This document shows, in pieces, positions 9,296-19,335 of a stretch of DNA of 64,000 bases (position 1 is its first letter; the number at the start of each line of letters is the position of its first letter). Both the position numbers and the translations under genes were made by a program. This DNA comes from Alphaproteobacteria bacterium GWF2_58_20 (GTDB lineage: Bacteria; Pseudomonadota; Alphaproteobacteria; UBA1247). The notes beneath the pieces are model-generated. The model was not told where the DNA came from and did no database searches. It saw nothing but the letters and a program-made list of their open reading frames with translations. The stretch is from positions 337,573 through 401,572 of the forward strand of contig MEMB01000002.1 of assembly GCA_001768735.1 (NCBI GenBank). Reading direction: 5' to 3'.

Positions 9296-9483
9296 GTCTT
9301 GGGGGCTTTCCTGAAAAGGGGGACGAAAGGCATTTTCCCCAGTTTAGCCGTCCTGTCAGCAACGGCAAGGGATTTCTGCAAGAAAAGGTTTCGATTTTTG
9401 GCGAGGTGCGGGGAATTGCCTTGGGCTTTATGGCGTTCCGGGCCGGATTTTGCTCGGGCGGCAAAAGGATCAGGCTGCGTTGG

Positions 9484-9669
9484 TCAAAAACGGGTTGCAA
9501 TGTATGAAAAAACGGCCGCCATGACCCAGACAAGGGCAGACCCTGCGGTTTTTAGGTTGGAATCGGAAAGAAGGCGTTGTTTTGGAACCTTGCGCAAGGC
9601 CCAGGCCATGAGCGCCATGCCGCAGACAAACCCAAAAAGGAAACCGGAAATGCCTTTGACCCAAATCAT
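9484..9669 (-). CDS. Small membrane protein, two predicted TM segments
   Basis: MIWVKGISGFLFGFVCGMALMAWALRKVPKQ...ALVWVMAAVFSYIATRF; overlaps heparinase ORF end by 4 bp. Confidence 0.6.
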   Translation of the reverse strand: MIWVKGISGFLFGFVCGMALMAWALRKVPKQRLLSDSNLKTAGSALVWVMAAVFSYIATRF

Positions 9670-11321
9670 TCGCCTGCCTCCGTTTTTGGTTTTCGGGCTT
9701 CATGTGATAGCCGCCAGAAGGTTTTTGTTTCCTTGTGTCCGGTTGTGCCGGACAAGGTGATCTGGTGTGTCTTTCGGGGAGAATCCGGGGCGCCGAAATA
9801 AACACTGTCCTCGATTTCCGCCGTGACGCCTTCTGAATGGAAACGCCATCCCATGCCGGACGGCAGGCGCAGGAGAACGTCTCCTCCTGTCAGGGATGAG
9901 GCGATGACATCCGGGTGTAAATGAAAGCGGATGGTAAAGGGCTGGCCGATCGGGCCTTCAAGGGTGTCCTCGCCAGAAAGGGTTTCCCCGCTATTTTCAA
10001 GGATGATCTTGCGGGTATGAATCATTCCAAGAGGACGCTTGTAGCCATCATGGCTGCCCTCAAGCGTGATGATTCCATCCGCATCTTCCCGCCGCACCTG
10101 TGTGGAGGCGGGTTTTCGGGTGCCCGGCATGATGGAGGAGGAGTTGATGTCCGCCATGATGAGGGTGGAATGGGCGGCGGTACCACGCAAAACCAGAGGC
10201 CATTCCCCAGGCAGGCTGGTGCTACCGCAGTTGGTGATCAGGCGCTGGCGGCCAATGCTCATCTCAAAACTGAAGGTGCCGGCATGGGCACCTGAAGCGG
10301 CCGGAATGCGGGGAGGGGCGCCTGTATCAACCAGGAGCAGTGTCTTGCCAAGGCTGATGCGCTCAAAGTGGCTGGCTGTGGCGCTGCGCAAAGGACGTCC
10401 GCGGATATCTGCCTGTGCAAGGGCCATATCAATCAGCATGGGCATGCCTTCGTTTGCGCCATTGAAAAGGGCAAGGCCGCCATCTCCGTGACGGAAAAAG
10501 CGCAAGGCGGGAACCATGCGTTCAATCGCATGTCCAAGGGTTTCCGGAACCGGTCTTTTGGCTGCGCGCAAGGCGGTGCGTATGTCGATGAGGTCAATGA
10601 GGGCGGTGAGGAGCTGTTCCGGATCGCGCGAAACATGACCGCCATCCGGCAGAATTTGTGTACGCAGTTCACCTTCAAGCAGGCGAAGGCCCTGGACAAG
10701 CCTGGCTTCTTCAGCCGGGAAACAGAGGCCGCCATAACAAAGGGCCTTGATGACGCTCAGCGTGGCGATACCGGGGGGGCAGTCTGCGGCCGCACGGGAA
10801 AGGTGTCGCAATTGCTGGGAGAGGGACAGGAAAACCTGTGACCTGAAAGCGTCATCGGCCGAAGCACAGTAGAAATCATGCAGGCTGATCCATACGGAAA
10901 TGCGGCGCGCAAGGATGTCAGGGCGCCAGGTGCGCTCCTGCCACCCGCCATGGGCATCAATCCATGAGGAAACAAGGCTGCGGGCCATGATGCGGGCGTC
11001 ATCGCCTCCGGCAGCGCGCAGGTCATGCAGGAAGGAGAAGCTGTGGAGGGCCGCCAGGGGGGCTTCTCCCATGCCGGCATCGACATGCCAGAGTGTTTTT
11101 GTATAAGCCGTGAAAAAGGAAAAACCGGATGTGTGGAACTGTCCTGCGATGATGGCCCGGCCGGTGGCGGCATTTCCAGGCCATGGGTCTGGAGGAAGGA
11201 AAGCCAGGGCGGATGGGATGTTTCCTCTCAGGGCCAGGTCGTAAAATGGGGTTTTGTAGGCAAGCGTCCCCAATGCCCGGCGCAGGACCCTGAGCGGTGA
11301 AAGGGGATGCTCGTTGTTCAT
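9666..11321 (-). CDS. Heparinase II/III family protein
   Basis: 551 aa; C-terminal SGAHAGTFSFEMSIGRQRLITNCGS and GTAAHSTLIM motifs; located next to rpe/rsmB. Confidence 0.88.
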   Translation of the reverse strand: MNNEHPLSPLRVLRRALGTLAYKTPFYDLALRGNIPSALAFLPPDPWPGNAATGRAIIAGQFHTSGFSFFTAYTKTLWHVDAGMGEAPLAALHSFSFLHDLRAAGGDDARIMARSLVSSWIDAHGGWQERTWRPDILARRISVWISLHDFYCASADDAFRSQVFLSLSQQLRHLSRAAADCPPGIATLSVIKALCYGGLCFPAEEARLVQGLRLLEGELRTQILPDGGHVSRDPEQLLTALIDLIDIRTALRAAKRPVPETLGHAIERMVPALRFFRHGDGGLALFNGANEGMPMLIDMALAQADIRGRPLRSATASHFERISLGKTLLLVDTGAPPRIPAASGAHAGTFSFEMSIGRQRLITNCGSTSLPGEWPLVLRGTAAHSTLIMADINSSSIMPGTRKPASTQVRREDADGIITLEGSHDGYKRPLGMIHTRKIILENSGETLSGEDTLEGPIGQPFTIRFHLHPDVIASSLTGGDVLLRLPSGMGWRFHSEGVTAEIEDSVYFGAPDSPRKTHQITLSGTTGHKETKTFWRLSHEARKPKTEAGE

Positions 11322-11326
11322 GGTGC

Positions 11327-11986
11327 TTATTGGCCTGCGCTGCGCAGCGCAGCAATGGCTGCGGCGTAATCCGGTTGCATGAAAATGGCGGTTCCCGCCA
11401 CCAGGGTGTCCGCACCGGCAAAAATGGCCTGGCGGGCGGTTTTCTGTGTGATGCCGCCATCCACTTCCAGCAGGATGTTGTGGCCTGAGGCATCGATGCG
11501 CTGGCGCACGGCGCGGATCTTGTCATCCAGCGGAATGAATTCCTGGCCACCGAAACCCGGGTTGACGGTCATGACAAGGATGAGGTCAACCTCGTCCATG
11601 ATGTGGTCCAGGCAGCAGACCGGTGTGGCCGGGTTGAGGGCGATCCCCGCCTTTTTCCCCATGGCCCTGATGGCTTGCAGGCTGCGGGAAAGGTTGGGCC
11701 CCGCTTCCGGATGAATGGTGATGATGTCTGCGCCAGCCTCGGAGAAGGCAGCCAGCATGGGGTCTGCCGGTGCAATCATGAGGTGGACATCAAAAGGTTT
11801 TTGGGTGTGGGGCCGCAGCGATTTCACCACGGCAGGGCCAATGGTAAGGTTGGGAACAAAATGCCCATCCATCACATCGAGATGGAACATGTCGGCCCCG
11901 GCGGCTTCAGCCTTGGCAATTTCCTCCCCAAGCCGGGCAAAGTCTGCGGCCAGAAGGGAGGGGGCAATGCGTAAAGTCTGTTTCAT
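11327..11986 (-). CDS. rpe: Ribulose-phosphate 3-epimerase
   Basis: IAPSLLAADFARLGEEI, HLDVMDGHFVPNLTIGP, VNPGFGGQEFI, VDGGI, VAGTAIF. Confidence 0.97.
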   Translation of the reverse strand: MKQTLRIAPSLLAADFARLGEEIAKAEAAGADMFHLDVMDGHFVPNLTIGPAVVKSLRPHTQKPFDVHLMIAPADPMLAAFSEAGADIITIHPEAGPNLSRSLQAIRAMGKKAGIALNPATPVCCLDHIMDEVDLILVMTVNPGFGGQEFIPLDDKIRAVRQRIDASGHNILLEVDGGITQKTARQAIFAGADTLVAGTAIFMQPDYAAAIAALRSAGQ

Positions 11987-12017
11987 GGGAGAAAGATAAC
12001 ATTTCCCCCAGGCGACC

Positions 12018-13328
12018 TCAAGCAGGCTTGGTGGGGGGAGAGACGGTTTTTTTCAGGCGGGCGATGTAAAAGCCGTCGATGCCCCCCGCCTCCTTCATCA
12101 TGAAGGGGAGGGTGCGGACATCGCCCTCCGGGGTGATGGCTTCGGCAAGACCGCCAATTTCTCCGGCAAGAACAGGTAACCGTTTGAAGTCTTTATGGTT
12201 TTCAAGGAAGCGGGCAACCTGCAATTCGCTTTCATCCTTGAGCATGGAGCAGGTGCAGTAAACGAGGTAGCCTCCTGGGCGGACAAGCTCGGCAGCATGG
12301 GCCAGCAGATGTGCCTGAATGGTGACAAAGTGCGGAATGTCGGTGGGCTGCTTGAGGTGTAGGATGTCGGGGTGCCGCCTGATGGTGCCGATGGAGGAAC
12401 AGGGGGCATCAAGCAAAACGGCATCTGCCAGTTCACCTGTTGTCCAAAGGCCAGCATCGGCGCAAACGGTTTCAGCCGAAAGGCCCAGGCGCGACAGGGT
12501 GTTTTCAAGCAGGGCAACCCGTTTCGGGGTGCGGTCGATGGCAATGACGTTTGCTCCGCGGGAAGCCAGCTGGGCCGTTTTTCCGCCAGGGGCTGCGCAC
12601 AGGTCGAAAATGCGTTTGCCTTTCAGGTTTCCCATGAGGCGAACGGGCAGGGAAGCGGCGAGATCCTGAACCCACCACGCGCCTTCCGTGTGGCCGGGCA
12701 GGTCGGGAATGAGTCCGGCCTTGGTTTTTCGCAAGGTTCCGGTGGGCAGGAGCGTGGCTTCAAGCTTTGTTGCCCATTCTTCGGGGTTTTCCTTGACGGA
12801 AATGTCCAGTGGAGCTTCATTGGTGCTGGCTTTGGCAATATCTTCGGCCTTGTCGCCCCAATCCTTCCGGAGCATGGACATCATCCAGCCGGGGAAGTTG
12901 GCGGATGCGGGCGGGATGGGCATTTTGTCGCGCCCGATGCGGCGCAGGATGGCATTGACAAGCGGACGGAACTTCTCCGGAGCAAGGTCAACCGTGCTGT
13001 TGACGGCAGCATGGGCGGGAACGCCCGCAAAAAGGATTTGCGTGATGCCAAGACACAGGATGTCGTGGATATCCTCGTTCAGGGGTTGGTCGGGATGCGT
13101 GAGGCAGCCTTTGATGAGAAGACTGCATTGCCCATGATGGCGAAGGGTGTGGGTGGCCAGCAGGCGCGCAAAGGCCCGGTCGCGCACGGCGAGGGATTTC
13201 CACCCGGCATCAAGGGAAAGAGCCGCGTCAAGGGGCTGGTGTTGCCGGTGGACGTTCGAGAAGATCCTCAGGGCGATGGTGCGCGTGTTGGTTTCATTGT
13301 TGGTGTCGCTGGACAAGGGGATCTCCAT
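12018..13328 (-). CDS. rsmB: 16S rRNA (cytosine-C5)-methyltransferase, RsmB/NOP family
   Basis: N-terminal NusB-like domain; DLCAAPGGKTAQLA, LLDAPCSSIGTIRRHPDI, GGYLVYCTCSM. Start at MEIPLSSD preferred. Confidence 0.92.
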   Translation of the reverse strand: MEIPLSSDTNNETNTRTIALRIFSNVHRQHQPLDAALSLDAGWKSLAVRDRAFARLLATHTLRHHGQCSLLIKGCLTHPDQPLNEDIHDILCLGITQILFAGVPAHAAVNSTVDLAPEKFRPLVNAILRRIGRDKMPIPPASANFPGWMMSMLRKDWGDKAEDIAKASTNEAPLDISVKENPEEWATKLEATLLPTGTLRKTKAGLIPDLPGHTEGAWWVQDLAASLPVRLMGNLKGKRIFDLCAAPGGKTAQLASRGANVIAIDRTPKRVALLENTLSRLGLSAETVCADAGLWTTGELADAVLLDAPCSSIGTIRRHPDILHLKQPTDIPHFVTIQAHLLAHAAELVRPGGYLVYCTCSMLKDESELQVARFLENHKDFKRLPVLAGEIGGLAEAITPEGDVRTLPFMMKEAGGIDGFYIARLKKTVSPPTKPA

Positions 13329-13530
13329 GAAAGGGCGGGGGAATAAAACCCGGAAAACGGCGGCAGGATACAGGGAGGCGGCAGGCTGTACAATAAAAAA
13401 CCGCAAAGGCGGTGGCCTGTGGTTTTTATCTTTTTGGTGTGAACAAGATAATATTCTTGTTTTGTTCTCTTTTTCGTGCTATCAGGAAAAACAGGATGGG
13501 CGTGCATCGTTGAAGGGGAGAGGGCGTATC

Positions 13531-13986
13531 ATGCAGCACAGGTTTTCAAGATTTCTGGCCTTTGGTTTTGCCTTTCTGCCTTCCCTGGCTTTTGGGTCAG
13601 GAACATCTTCTGTTCCTGGGCCAGTCCCGGCTTCGGTTGTCCGGGTTGTTGATGGTGATACCCTGCTTGTTCGTGCGCGCATATGGGTGCGGCAGGACGT
13701 GGAAACCCTGGTGCGCATATTGGGAATTGATGCGCCGGAGGCGGGGAAGCAAGCGCGTTGTCCGGCGGAGGAAAAGGGCGGCGTGCTGGCTACCTCGGCC
13801 ATGAAAAATCTTGTCCGGGGAGGCCTACTCAATCTTTATGATGTCCGGTCAGACAAATATGGGGGACGCGTTCTGGCCCGGGTTGAAAATGCCGGGGGGC
13901 AGGATGTGGCCAAGGTGCTGTTGGCCAGAAATCTTGTCCGTCCTTATGCCGGAAATGCGCGGGGCACCTGGTGCAAGGCACCATAA
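13531..13986 (+). CDS. Secreted thermonuclease-like (SNase) protein
   Basis: Signal peptide, VVDGDTLLVRARIWV...RILGIDAPE...DKYGGRVLARV motif set. Confidence 0.85.
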   Translation: MQHRFSRFLAFGFAFLPSLAFGSGTSSVPGPVPASVVRVVDGDTLLVRARIWVRQDVETLVRILGIDAPEAGKQARCPAEEKGGVLATSAMKNLVRGGLLNLYDVRSDKYGGRVLARVENAGGQDVAKVLLARNLVRPYAGNARGTWCKAP

Positions 13987-14025
13987 TGGATATTGTTTCA
14001 AGCCGCATTGTCTATTTCAGGCAAG

Positions 14026-14062
14026 AAAAACCCCCTCGCAGCCAATGCTGGAGGGGGTTTTT
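14026..14062. terminator. Bidirectional terminator between convergent genes
   Basis: AAAAACCCCCTCgCAGCcaatGCTGGAGGGGGTTTTT. Confidence 0.92.
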
Positions 14063-14076
14063 GAAAAAGGCCGGTC

Positions 14077-14721
14077 TTATCGGTTGAGGGTGTAATTCTG
14101 GGCGATGATCTTGGTGCGGACATCTTTGCCGCCTTCAGCCTTCCAGGGATTGCTGCGCCCATCATTGGCGGAGAACATGATATCCAGCATGTCTGCGGAA
14201 TAGGTTTCCGGATTCATGGAGAGCATGCCGGAAACACACTGCCAATGGCCATTTTTGGCGGCTTCCATGACAACCTTTTGGTTGATCTGTGCGCCCAGTT
14301 CAACAAAGAGATTCACGGTTTGCGTGTGGCCATTGCGGGCGGCGAGTTCCAGCGGGGTTACGCCTTTGGCGTCCTTGCGGTTGATGTGCTTCGCCACTTG
14401 CTTGAGAATCGGAAACCGTTTTGCAAACTCTTCCGGCTTGGAGATCATGCTCCAGCGACGGCTTTCGGCAATCTGGTGCATGACGTTCCGGCCCTTGGCG
14501 TCCGTCTGGATCAGGATGTTCGGGTGGGTTTCCTCGATGATGTCCAGGAACGCACTGGTGTTGTCGGTCGGCCAGGTGTGGAAAACCATCTGCGCGATAG
14601 CGGCAACCACCGGGGTTTCGCCCAAAGCGCCGGGTTCAAAAATCTTTGCGCCACTTTCCACAAGGCGACGGGTTTCTGCTTTGTCATAGGCGTGAATGGC
14701 TTGGGTCAGATTCGAGGTCAT
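14077..14721 (-). CDS. Ankyrin-repeat protein
   Basis: DAKGVTPLELAARNGHTQTVNLFVELGAQIN; DAKGRNVMHQIAESRRW. Confidence 0.85.
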   Translation of the reverse strand: MTSNLTQAIHAYDKAETRRLVESGAKIFEPGALGETPVVAAIAQMVFHTWPTDNTSAFLDIIEETHPNILIQTDAKGRNVMHQIAESRRWSMISKPEEFAKRFPILKQVAKHINRKDAKGVTPLELAARNGHTQTVNLFVELGAQINQKVVMEAAKNGHWQCVSGMLSMNPETYSADMLDIMFSANDGRSNPWKAEGGKDVRTKIIAQNYTLNR

Positions 14722-14925
14722 GAACATTCTCCTGAGTTATGGAATGCCTGATCCTAACCGTTTTTTTTCTTTGGCAGGTATGTTTGTTTTGCAACCCGGT
14801 TATGCGCCGCTTGCATGGCGCATGAGAATGGGCCGATGAGAGCATTGGACGTTCTTCTTGCTCACCTTGTTGCCTTGCTGCGGCCATCCCCCCGCGCTTT
14901 CAGTCCTTGGACGATGCCCGTGGCG

Positions 14926-16074
14926 TCAGTTCTTGTGATGCCCTTTTTTGTCTTTGCTGTCCTGTGTTTTTCCGGAAACTGCCGCTGTCTGGCGGCCATT
15001 CAGGAACCAGGTATGCATCTGGCCCTTGCCTTTGACGTCAATCAAGCCGCGATCTTCAAAAACAAAAGTCTTGTCAATCTTTTGCCGTGTGCAATCCATC
15101 ATCTGGATGCGGCCGGACACTCCGTGGGATTCCATCCGGCTGGCGGTGTTGACGGTGTCTCCCCAGAGATCATAAATGAATTTTCGTTTTCCAATAACCC
15201 CGGCAACAACCGCGCCGCTGCCAAGGCCAATACGCATTTGCAGGCCATAACCATTGCGCTGGTTGAATTTCTCCAGGGCTTCCATCATGTCAATGGCCAT
15301 GTTGGCCGCCTGTTCGGCATGGTTGTTGACAGGAACGGGAATGCCGGAGGCCGCCATGTACGTATCCCCGATGGTCTTGATCTTTTCCAGCCCATACCTG
15401 TCGGCGAGATTGTCAAAATCCGTAAAAATCTCGTTGAGCAGGATAATCAGTTTTTCTGGCGGCATGTTGGTGGAAAAATTTGTAAAATCAACAATATCGG
15501 CAAACAGGACAGTCACATCGTCAAAGCTGTCGGCAATAACTTCCTCAAAACTGCCCGCAGCCATTTCCTCGCGGCTTTTCAGGCGTTCGGCAATGGGATG
15601 GGGAAGGACGTTGAGCAACAGTCTTTCCGATATTTTCTGTTCTGCCAGAACTTGGTCATAGAGTTTTTTGGTTTCCCGATGCAGGAGACGAACTTCCAGC
15701 ATGCTTTGGACACGCGCAAGCACTTCTGACAGGTCGAAAGGTTTGCTGACGAAATCACGCGCGCCTGCGCGCAGGGCGTGGAGTTTCTGGTCGGGTTGGG
15801 CCGTAATGACCAAAACAGGAAGGTAGCTGTCTTTTTCAATTTCATTGAGGCATTCCATGACCTGGAACCCATCCATTTCAGGCATCAGGAGGTCGAGCAG
15901 GATCAGGTCATAGTGGTTTTTGCGGTGGAGGTCGCAAACTTCGCGTGGGTTCATGGTGGAGGTGACGGAGGTGTATCCCGCCGAGACCAGCATGCGGACA
16001 AGCAGCCAGACATTGGCTTCCTGATCGTCAACAATCAGGATTTTTCCGTTAAGGATGTCGGAGGATTTTATCAT
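14926..16074 (-). CDS. Response regulator receiver domain fused to class III adenylate/guanylate cyclase
   Basis: ILIVDDQEANVWLL...LILLDLLMPEMDGFQVM (REC); VTVLFADIVDFTNFS, KTIGDTYMAASGIP, LWGDTVNTASRMES (cyclase). Confidence 0.93.
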   Translation of the reverse strand: MIKSSDILNGKILIVDDQEANVWLLVRMLVSAGYTSVTSTMNPREVCDLHRKNHYDLILLDLLMPEMDGFQVMECLNEIEKDSYLPVLVITAQPDQKLHALRAGARDFVSKPFDLSEVLARVQSMLEVRLLHRETKKLYDQVLAEQKISERLLLNVLPHPIAERLKSREEMAAGSFEEVIADSFDDVTVLFADIVDFTNFSTNMPPEKLIILLNEIFTDFDNLADRYGLEKIKTIGDTYMAASGIPVPVNNHAEQAANMAIDMMEALEKFNQRNGYGLQMRIGLGSGAVVAGVIGKRKFIYDLWGDTVNTASRMESHGVSGRIQMMDCTRQKIDKTFVFEDRGLIDVKGKGQMHTWFLNGRQTAAVSGKTQDSKDKKGHHKN

Positions 16075-18575
16075 GGAATGTGCCGTTCCCTGTTTTTCCG
16101 CTTTGAAGGAATGTCCGGCGGGGAGAGTGAGGTTTCCAAGGCTTTCATCAGTTCTACGATCCTGATGGGCTTTGTCAGGTAATGGGAGAAACCGGCATTT
16201 AGGGCATCTTCTATGTCGGAAGGCATGGCGTTCGCACTGATGGCAATGGTCGGAATGTTTTTCGTTTCCGGGTTGTCATGGAGAATCTTGAGGACATCAA
16301 GGCCGTTGATGTCTGGAAGGTTGATGTCCATAAGAATGACGTCTGGATGCCGCTCCTGGGCAAGCTGGATGCCAAGCGCGCCATTCAGGGCGCTGATCAT
16401 GTGAAGGTTTGGATGACGTGAGATAAGCTGTTCGATCAGGTGTTGGTTTGCGGCGTTGTTTTCCACATAAAGCAGGGTGTAGGTTTTTGTTTCATCCAGC
16501 AGAGCCCCTGGAGGGGTGGGCGTTATGTCGTTGCCTGCCTGGGACAGGGTTGGCTCAAGCACCTTGCAGATTTCAAACCAGAAGGTGCTTCCTGATCCGG
16601 GCTGGCTTTCCGCGCCGATTTCTCCCCCCATTTGCTCAATAAGTTTCTTGGCGAGGACAAGTCCGATGCCGGTTCCTTCAATGCCGCTATCTTCACGTCC
16701 CAGGCGATTGAAGGGCTGGAAAAGGTTTTTCATGTGTTCGGGGGAAATTCCCTCTCCCGTGTCGCTGATGCTCACATGGATGATGTCGGGAGCTTTGCCC
16801 TTGCTGCAGGCCAGTTCTACAGTCCCACCTTCGTGGTTGTATTTGATGGCGTTGGAAAGCAGGTTGAGGATAACCTGCTTGATGCGGGTCTTGTCGGCAT
16901 GGATGAAGATGCTGTCCTCGATTTTTGGGAAAACCATCGTGATGTTGTGCCGTTGTGCCTGAGGTTCGATCATGCTCTGGCATTCAAGAATGGTTTCTGA
17001 AAGCGATACGGGTTCCCGCGACATGGGAACCTTTCCGGATTCGACTTTGGCAAGATCCAGAATGTCGTTGATCAGCTTGAGCAGGTACCTTCCGGAAATC
17101 AGGATTTGTGACAGGCTTTCTTTCTGCGTGGGGGATGGTGGAGGGATGTCTGATTCCATCAGCTGGGCAAATCCCAGGATGGCATTGAGGGGGCTGCGCA
17201 ATTCATGGCTCATGCTGGAAAGGAAATCGGATTTGGCCATGTTGGCCTTTTCAAGCTTCTGGTTTGCCTGAAGGATTTTTTCCTTGGCCTTGTTTTGCTC
17301 GGTAACGTCGCGCATGACAGTTATGGCGCCCATCTTGTGGCTGGCATGATCAAAAATGGGGACGGCACTGCAAACAACCTGGCGGCAGGCTTTTCCCTTT
17401 GTGCAGATGACCATGTTGACATTTTCAACGATTTCCCCGTTGAAGGCGCGAACGAGGGGAATTTCATCCTTTTTCATGAGGGTCTTCTGGTCTTCATGGT
17501 AAAGGTTGTAGTGTGAACTCCATTCCTCCTGTGGAAGGGAGGCGGCAACATCAAGGTTATGCCATTCCCGGGCAATCCGGTTGAAGAGGACCAGCCGGCC
17601 GTTGGCATCGCATGCCACAACGGCATCCATGATGTTTTCCAGCAGGGCGTCCTTGAATTTTTGTTCCTGTTTCAGTTTGTTTTCAAGCAACTTGCGGTTT
17701 GTGATGTCGTGGGCGGATGCAAAGACGCCTTTCAGATGCCTGGTTCTGTCATGAAAAGTGCTGGCGTTGCAGGATACAACGGTTTCCTTTCCTTCCGGGC
17801 CTCTCACCACCAGTTCGTAATCCTTGACTTTGTTGGTGTTGAGGGTTTCCTTAATGAAGATATCGGCCAGATCGGGAGCGGTGAAGAAATTTTTGAAGGG
17901 TGCGCCGATCAGTTCGTTGCGGGTGCAACCGGTCAGCAATTCCATTTGATGGTTGACGTCCGTGATGATGCAGAAAGGATCCGTGGCGATGATCGCGTCG
18001 TTGTTGGCTTCAATCAGGGAACGTGTGTAAAATTGCTGGTCCTGTAGATGGATATCGAGAAGTTTCTGCGCTTCCTGGTCGTTTTTGTGGGCTGTATTGT
18101 CCGTTCCAACAAAAAGATATCCAATGATGTCCTTCTGGGCGTTGTGCAGGGCGGTTATGGAGGCGATAAGAGGGAAAGTCGTATTGTCCTTGCAGACGCA
18201 AGTCATGTCATGGATGTCTTCAATGTCGCGCGAAGCTTTGAAAGACAGGGTGGAAAATCCTTGTGGGAGGCACATGTTGAACGCCTCGTTCAGGGCGGCT
18301 GTGCGCAAGACAAGATCTTCAGGAAAATAAAAATCCACAAGGTTCAGTTTGTTGACGGCATCGCAGGCCTTGCATCCCATCATGCGTTCCGCGCCGCTGT
18401 TGAATGTCTGGATCAGGCCGTTCTGGTCGGTGGCGACAATGGCAAAATTTGGGTTGTTGAGAATGGCGTCCTGAAGCATGCCGGGCTTTTCAAGGATGTC
18501 CGCCGTGTCGCGCTTTCCGCTCTTTTTCTTGTTTGAGTAAAATTTGATGAAAAGATGTTTTTTTTCTTTTGGCAT
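16071..18575 (-). CDS. Multi-PAS hybrid sensor histidine kinase/response regulator
   Basis: Several PAS domains, DFLSSMSHELRSPLNAILGFAQLM (H-box), GIEGTGIGLVLAKKLIEQMGG (HATPase), PDVILMDINLPDINGLDVL (REC). Stop/start overlap with the cyclase. Confidence 0.94.
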   Translation of the reverse strand: MPKEKKHLFIKFYSNKKKSGKRDTADILEKPGMLQDAILNNPNFAIVATDQNGLIQTFNSGAERMMGCKACDAVNKLNLVDFYFPEDLVLRTAALNEAFNMCLPQGFSTLSFKASRDIEDIHDMTCVCKDNTTFPLIASITALHNAQKDIIGYLFVGTDNTAHKNDQEAQKLLDIHLQDQQFYTRSLIEANNDAIIATDPFCIITDVNHQMELLTGCTRNELIGAPFKNFFTAPDLADIFIKETLNTNKVKDYELVVRGPEGKETVVSCNASTFHDRTRHLKGVFASAHDITNRKLLENKLKQEQKFKDALLENIMDAVVACDANGRLVLFNRIAREWHNLDVAASLPQEEWSSHYNLYHEDQKTLMKKDEIPLVRAFNGEIVENVNMVICTKGKACRQVVCSAVPIFDHASHKMGAITVMRDVTEQNKAKEKILQANQKLEKANMAKSDFLSSMSHELRSPLNAILGFAQLMESDIPPPSPTQKESLSQILISGRYLLKLINDILDLAKVESGKVPMSREPVSLSETILECQSMIEPQAQRHNITMVFPKIEDSIFIHADKTRIKQVILNLLSNAIKYNHEGGTVELACSKGKAPDIIHVSISDTGEGISPEHMKNLFQPFNRLGREDSGIEGTGIGLVLAKKLIEQMGGEIGAESQPGSGSTFWFEICKVLEPTLSQAGNDITPTPPGALLDETKTYTLLYVENNAANQHLIEQLISRHPNLHMISALNGALGIQLAQERHPDVILMDINLPDINGLDVLKILHDNPETKNIPTIAISANAMPSDIEDALNAGFSHYLTKPIRIVELMKALETSLSPPDIPSKRKNRERHIP

Positions 18576-18742
18576 GGAGGGCCTTCACTTCCAAAATCAG
18601 GAGACAGCACAACATGTTCCTGGATCCAATGGGGGATGATGTTTTTAATAAGACATGTAAAAAATTATTTTTTCATAAATATGGAAGGGTTTTATTGTGG
18701 TTTATGTGTAATTTGTTGTGTGAGGGTGGTCGTTTTGGGAAT

Positions 18743-18773
18743 AAAAAAGCTGCGGGGGTGCCGCAGCTTTTTA
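18743..18773. terminator. Bidirectional intrinsic terminator
   Basis: AAAAAAGCTGCGG-gggtg-CCGCAGCTTTTT. Confidence 0.9.
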
Positions 18774-18794
18774 AGATACGTCTTTTCTTGAAAA

Positions 18795-19226
18795 TCAGGA
18801 GATGTTGGGTTTCGGTGCCGGGGATGTTGAAGATGTGCGCCTTTTCGCAGTTTCTTCTGCCTTCAAAAGGATTTTTTGCATGTCCGGATTATCAGCGTAA
18901 GCGGAGGGACGCAGGCCTTCCATGTTTTCCTCCAGCGCAAGGGCGGGGTGGCGGGTGATGATCTGTGCTGTGGCATCGTTCCATCGTTCTATAACATAGT
19001 TCAATACGTATCCGGAATCTGGGTATTCCATCGCGGCATTGATTCTTTGGCATTCCTCTTCGGAGAGTTTGCGGATAGGGCAGGCAGCAATGACATGCAG
19101 GATGTTGTTGCCTTGGGCGTCAGAGCTTTCGGACAGATGAAGAGGCGTTTGAATCCATGAGGAAGATCCTGTTGCTTGCTCAGGTTTTGCAAAAAAAAAG
19201 TGTTGTTTGATGGGATGGGTCGCCTG
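18795..19226 (-). pseudogene. Ankyrin-like ORF without a recognisable start codon (probable remnant or frameshifted gene)
   Basis: Frame reads ...IKQHFFFAKPEQATGSSSWIQTPLHLSESSDAQGNNILHVIAACPIRKLSEEECQRINAAMEYPDSGYVLN.... The only ATG is at 19031, inside the repeat; upstream TGA at 19227-19229 and a T9 run. Confidence 0.5.
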
Positions 19227-19335
19227 TCAATCCCGTCCTTTTATAAGGATCGGATTGTAAAACGCTTTTGGAAGAATCAGCAGTGCTTATTCTGCAATCC
19301 TGCCCTGCACGCCATGCATGGGTTGGAAAGGCTTG

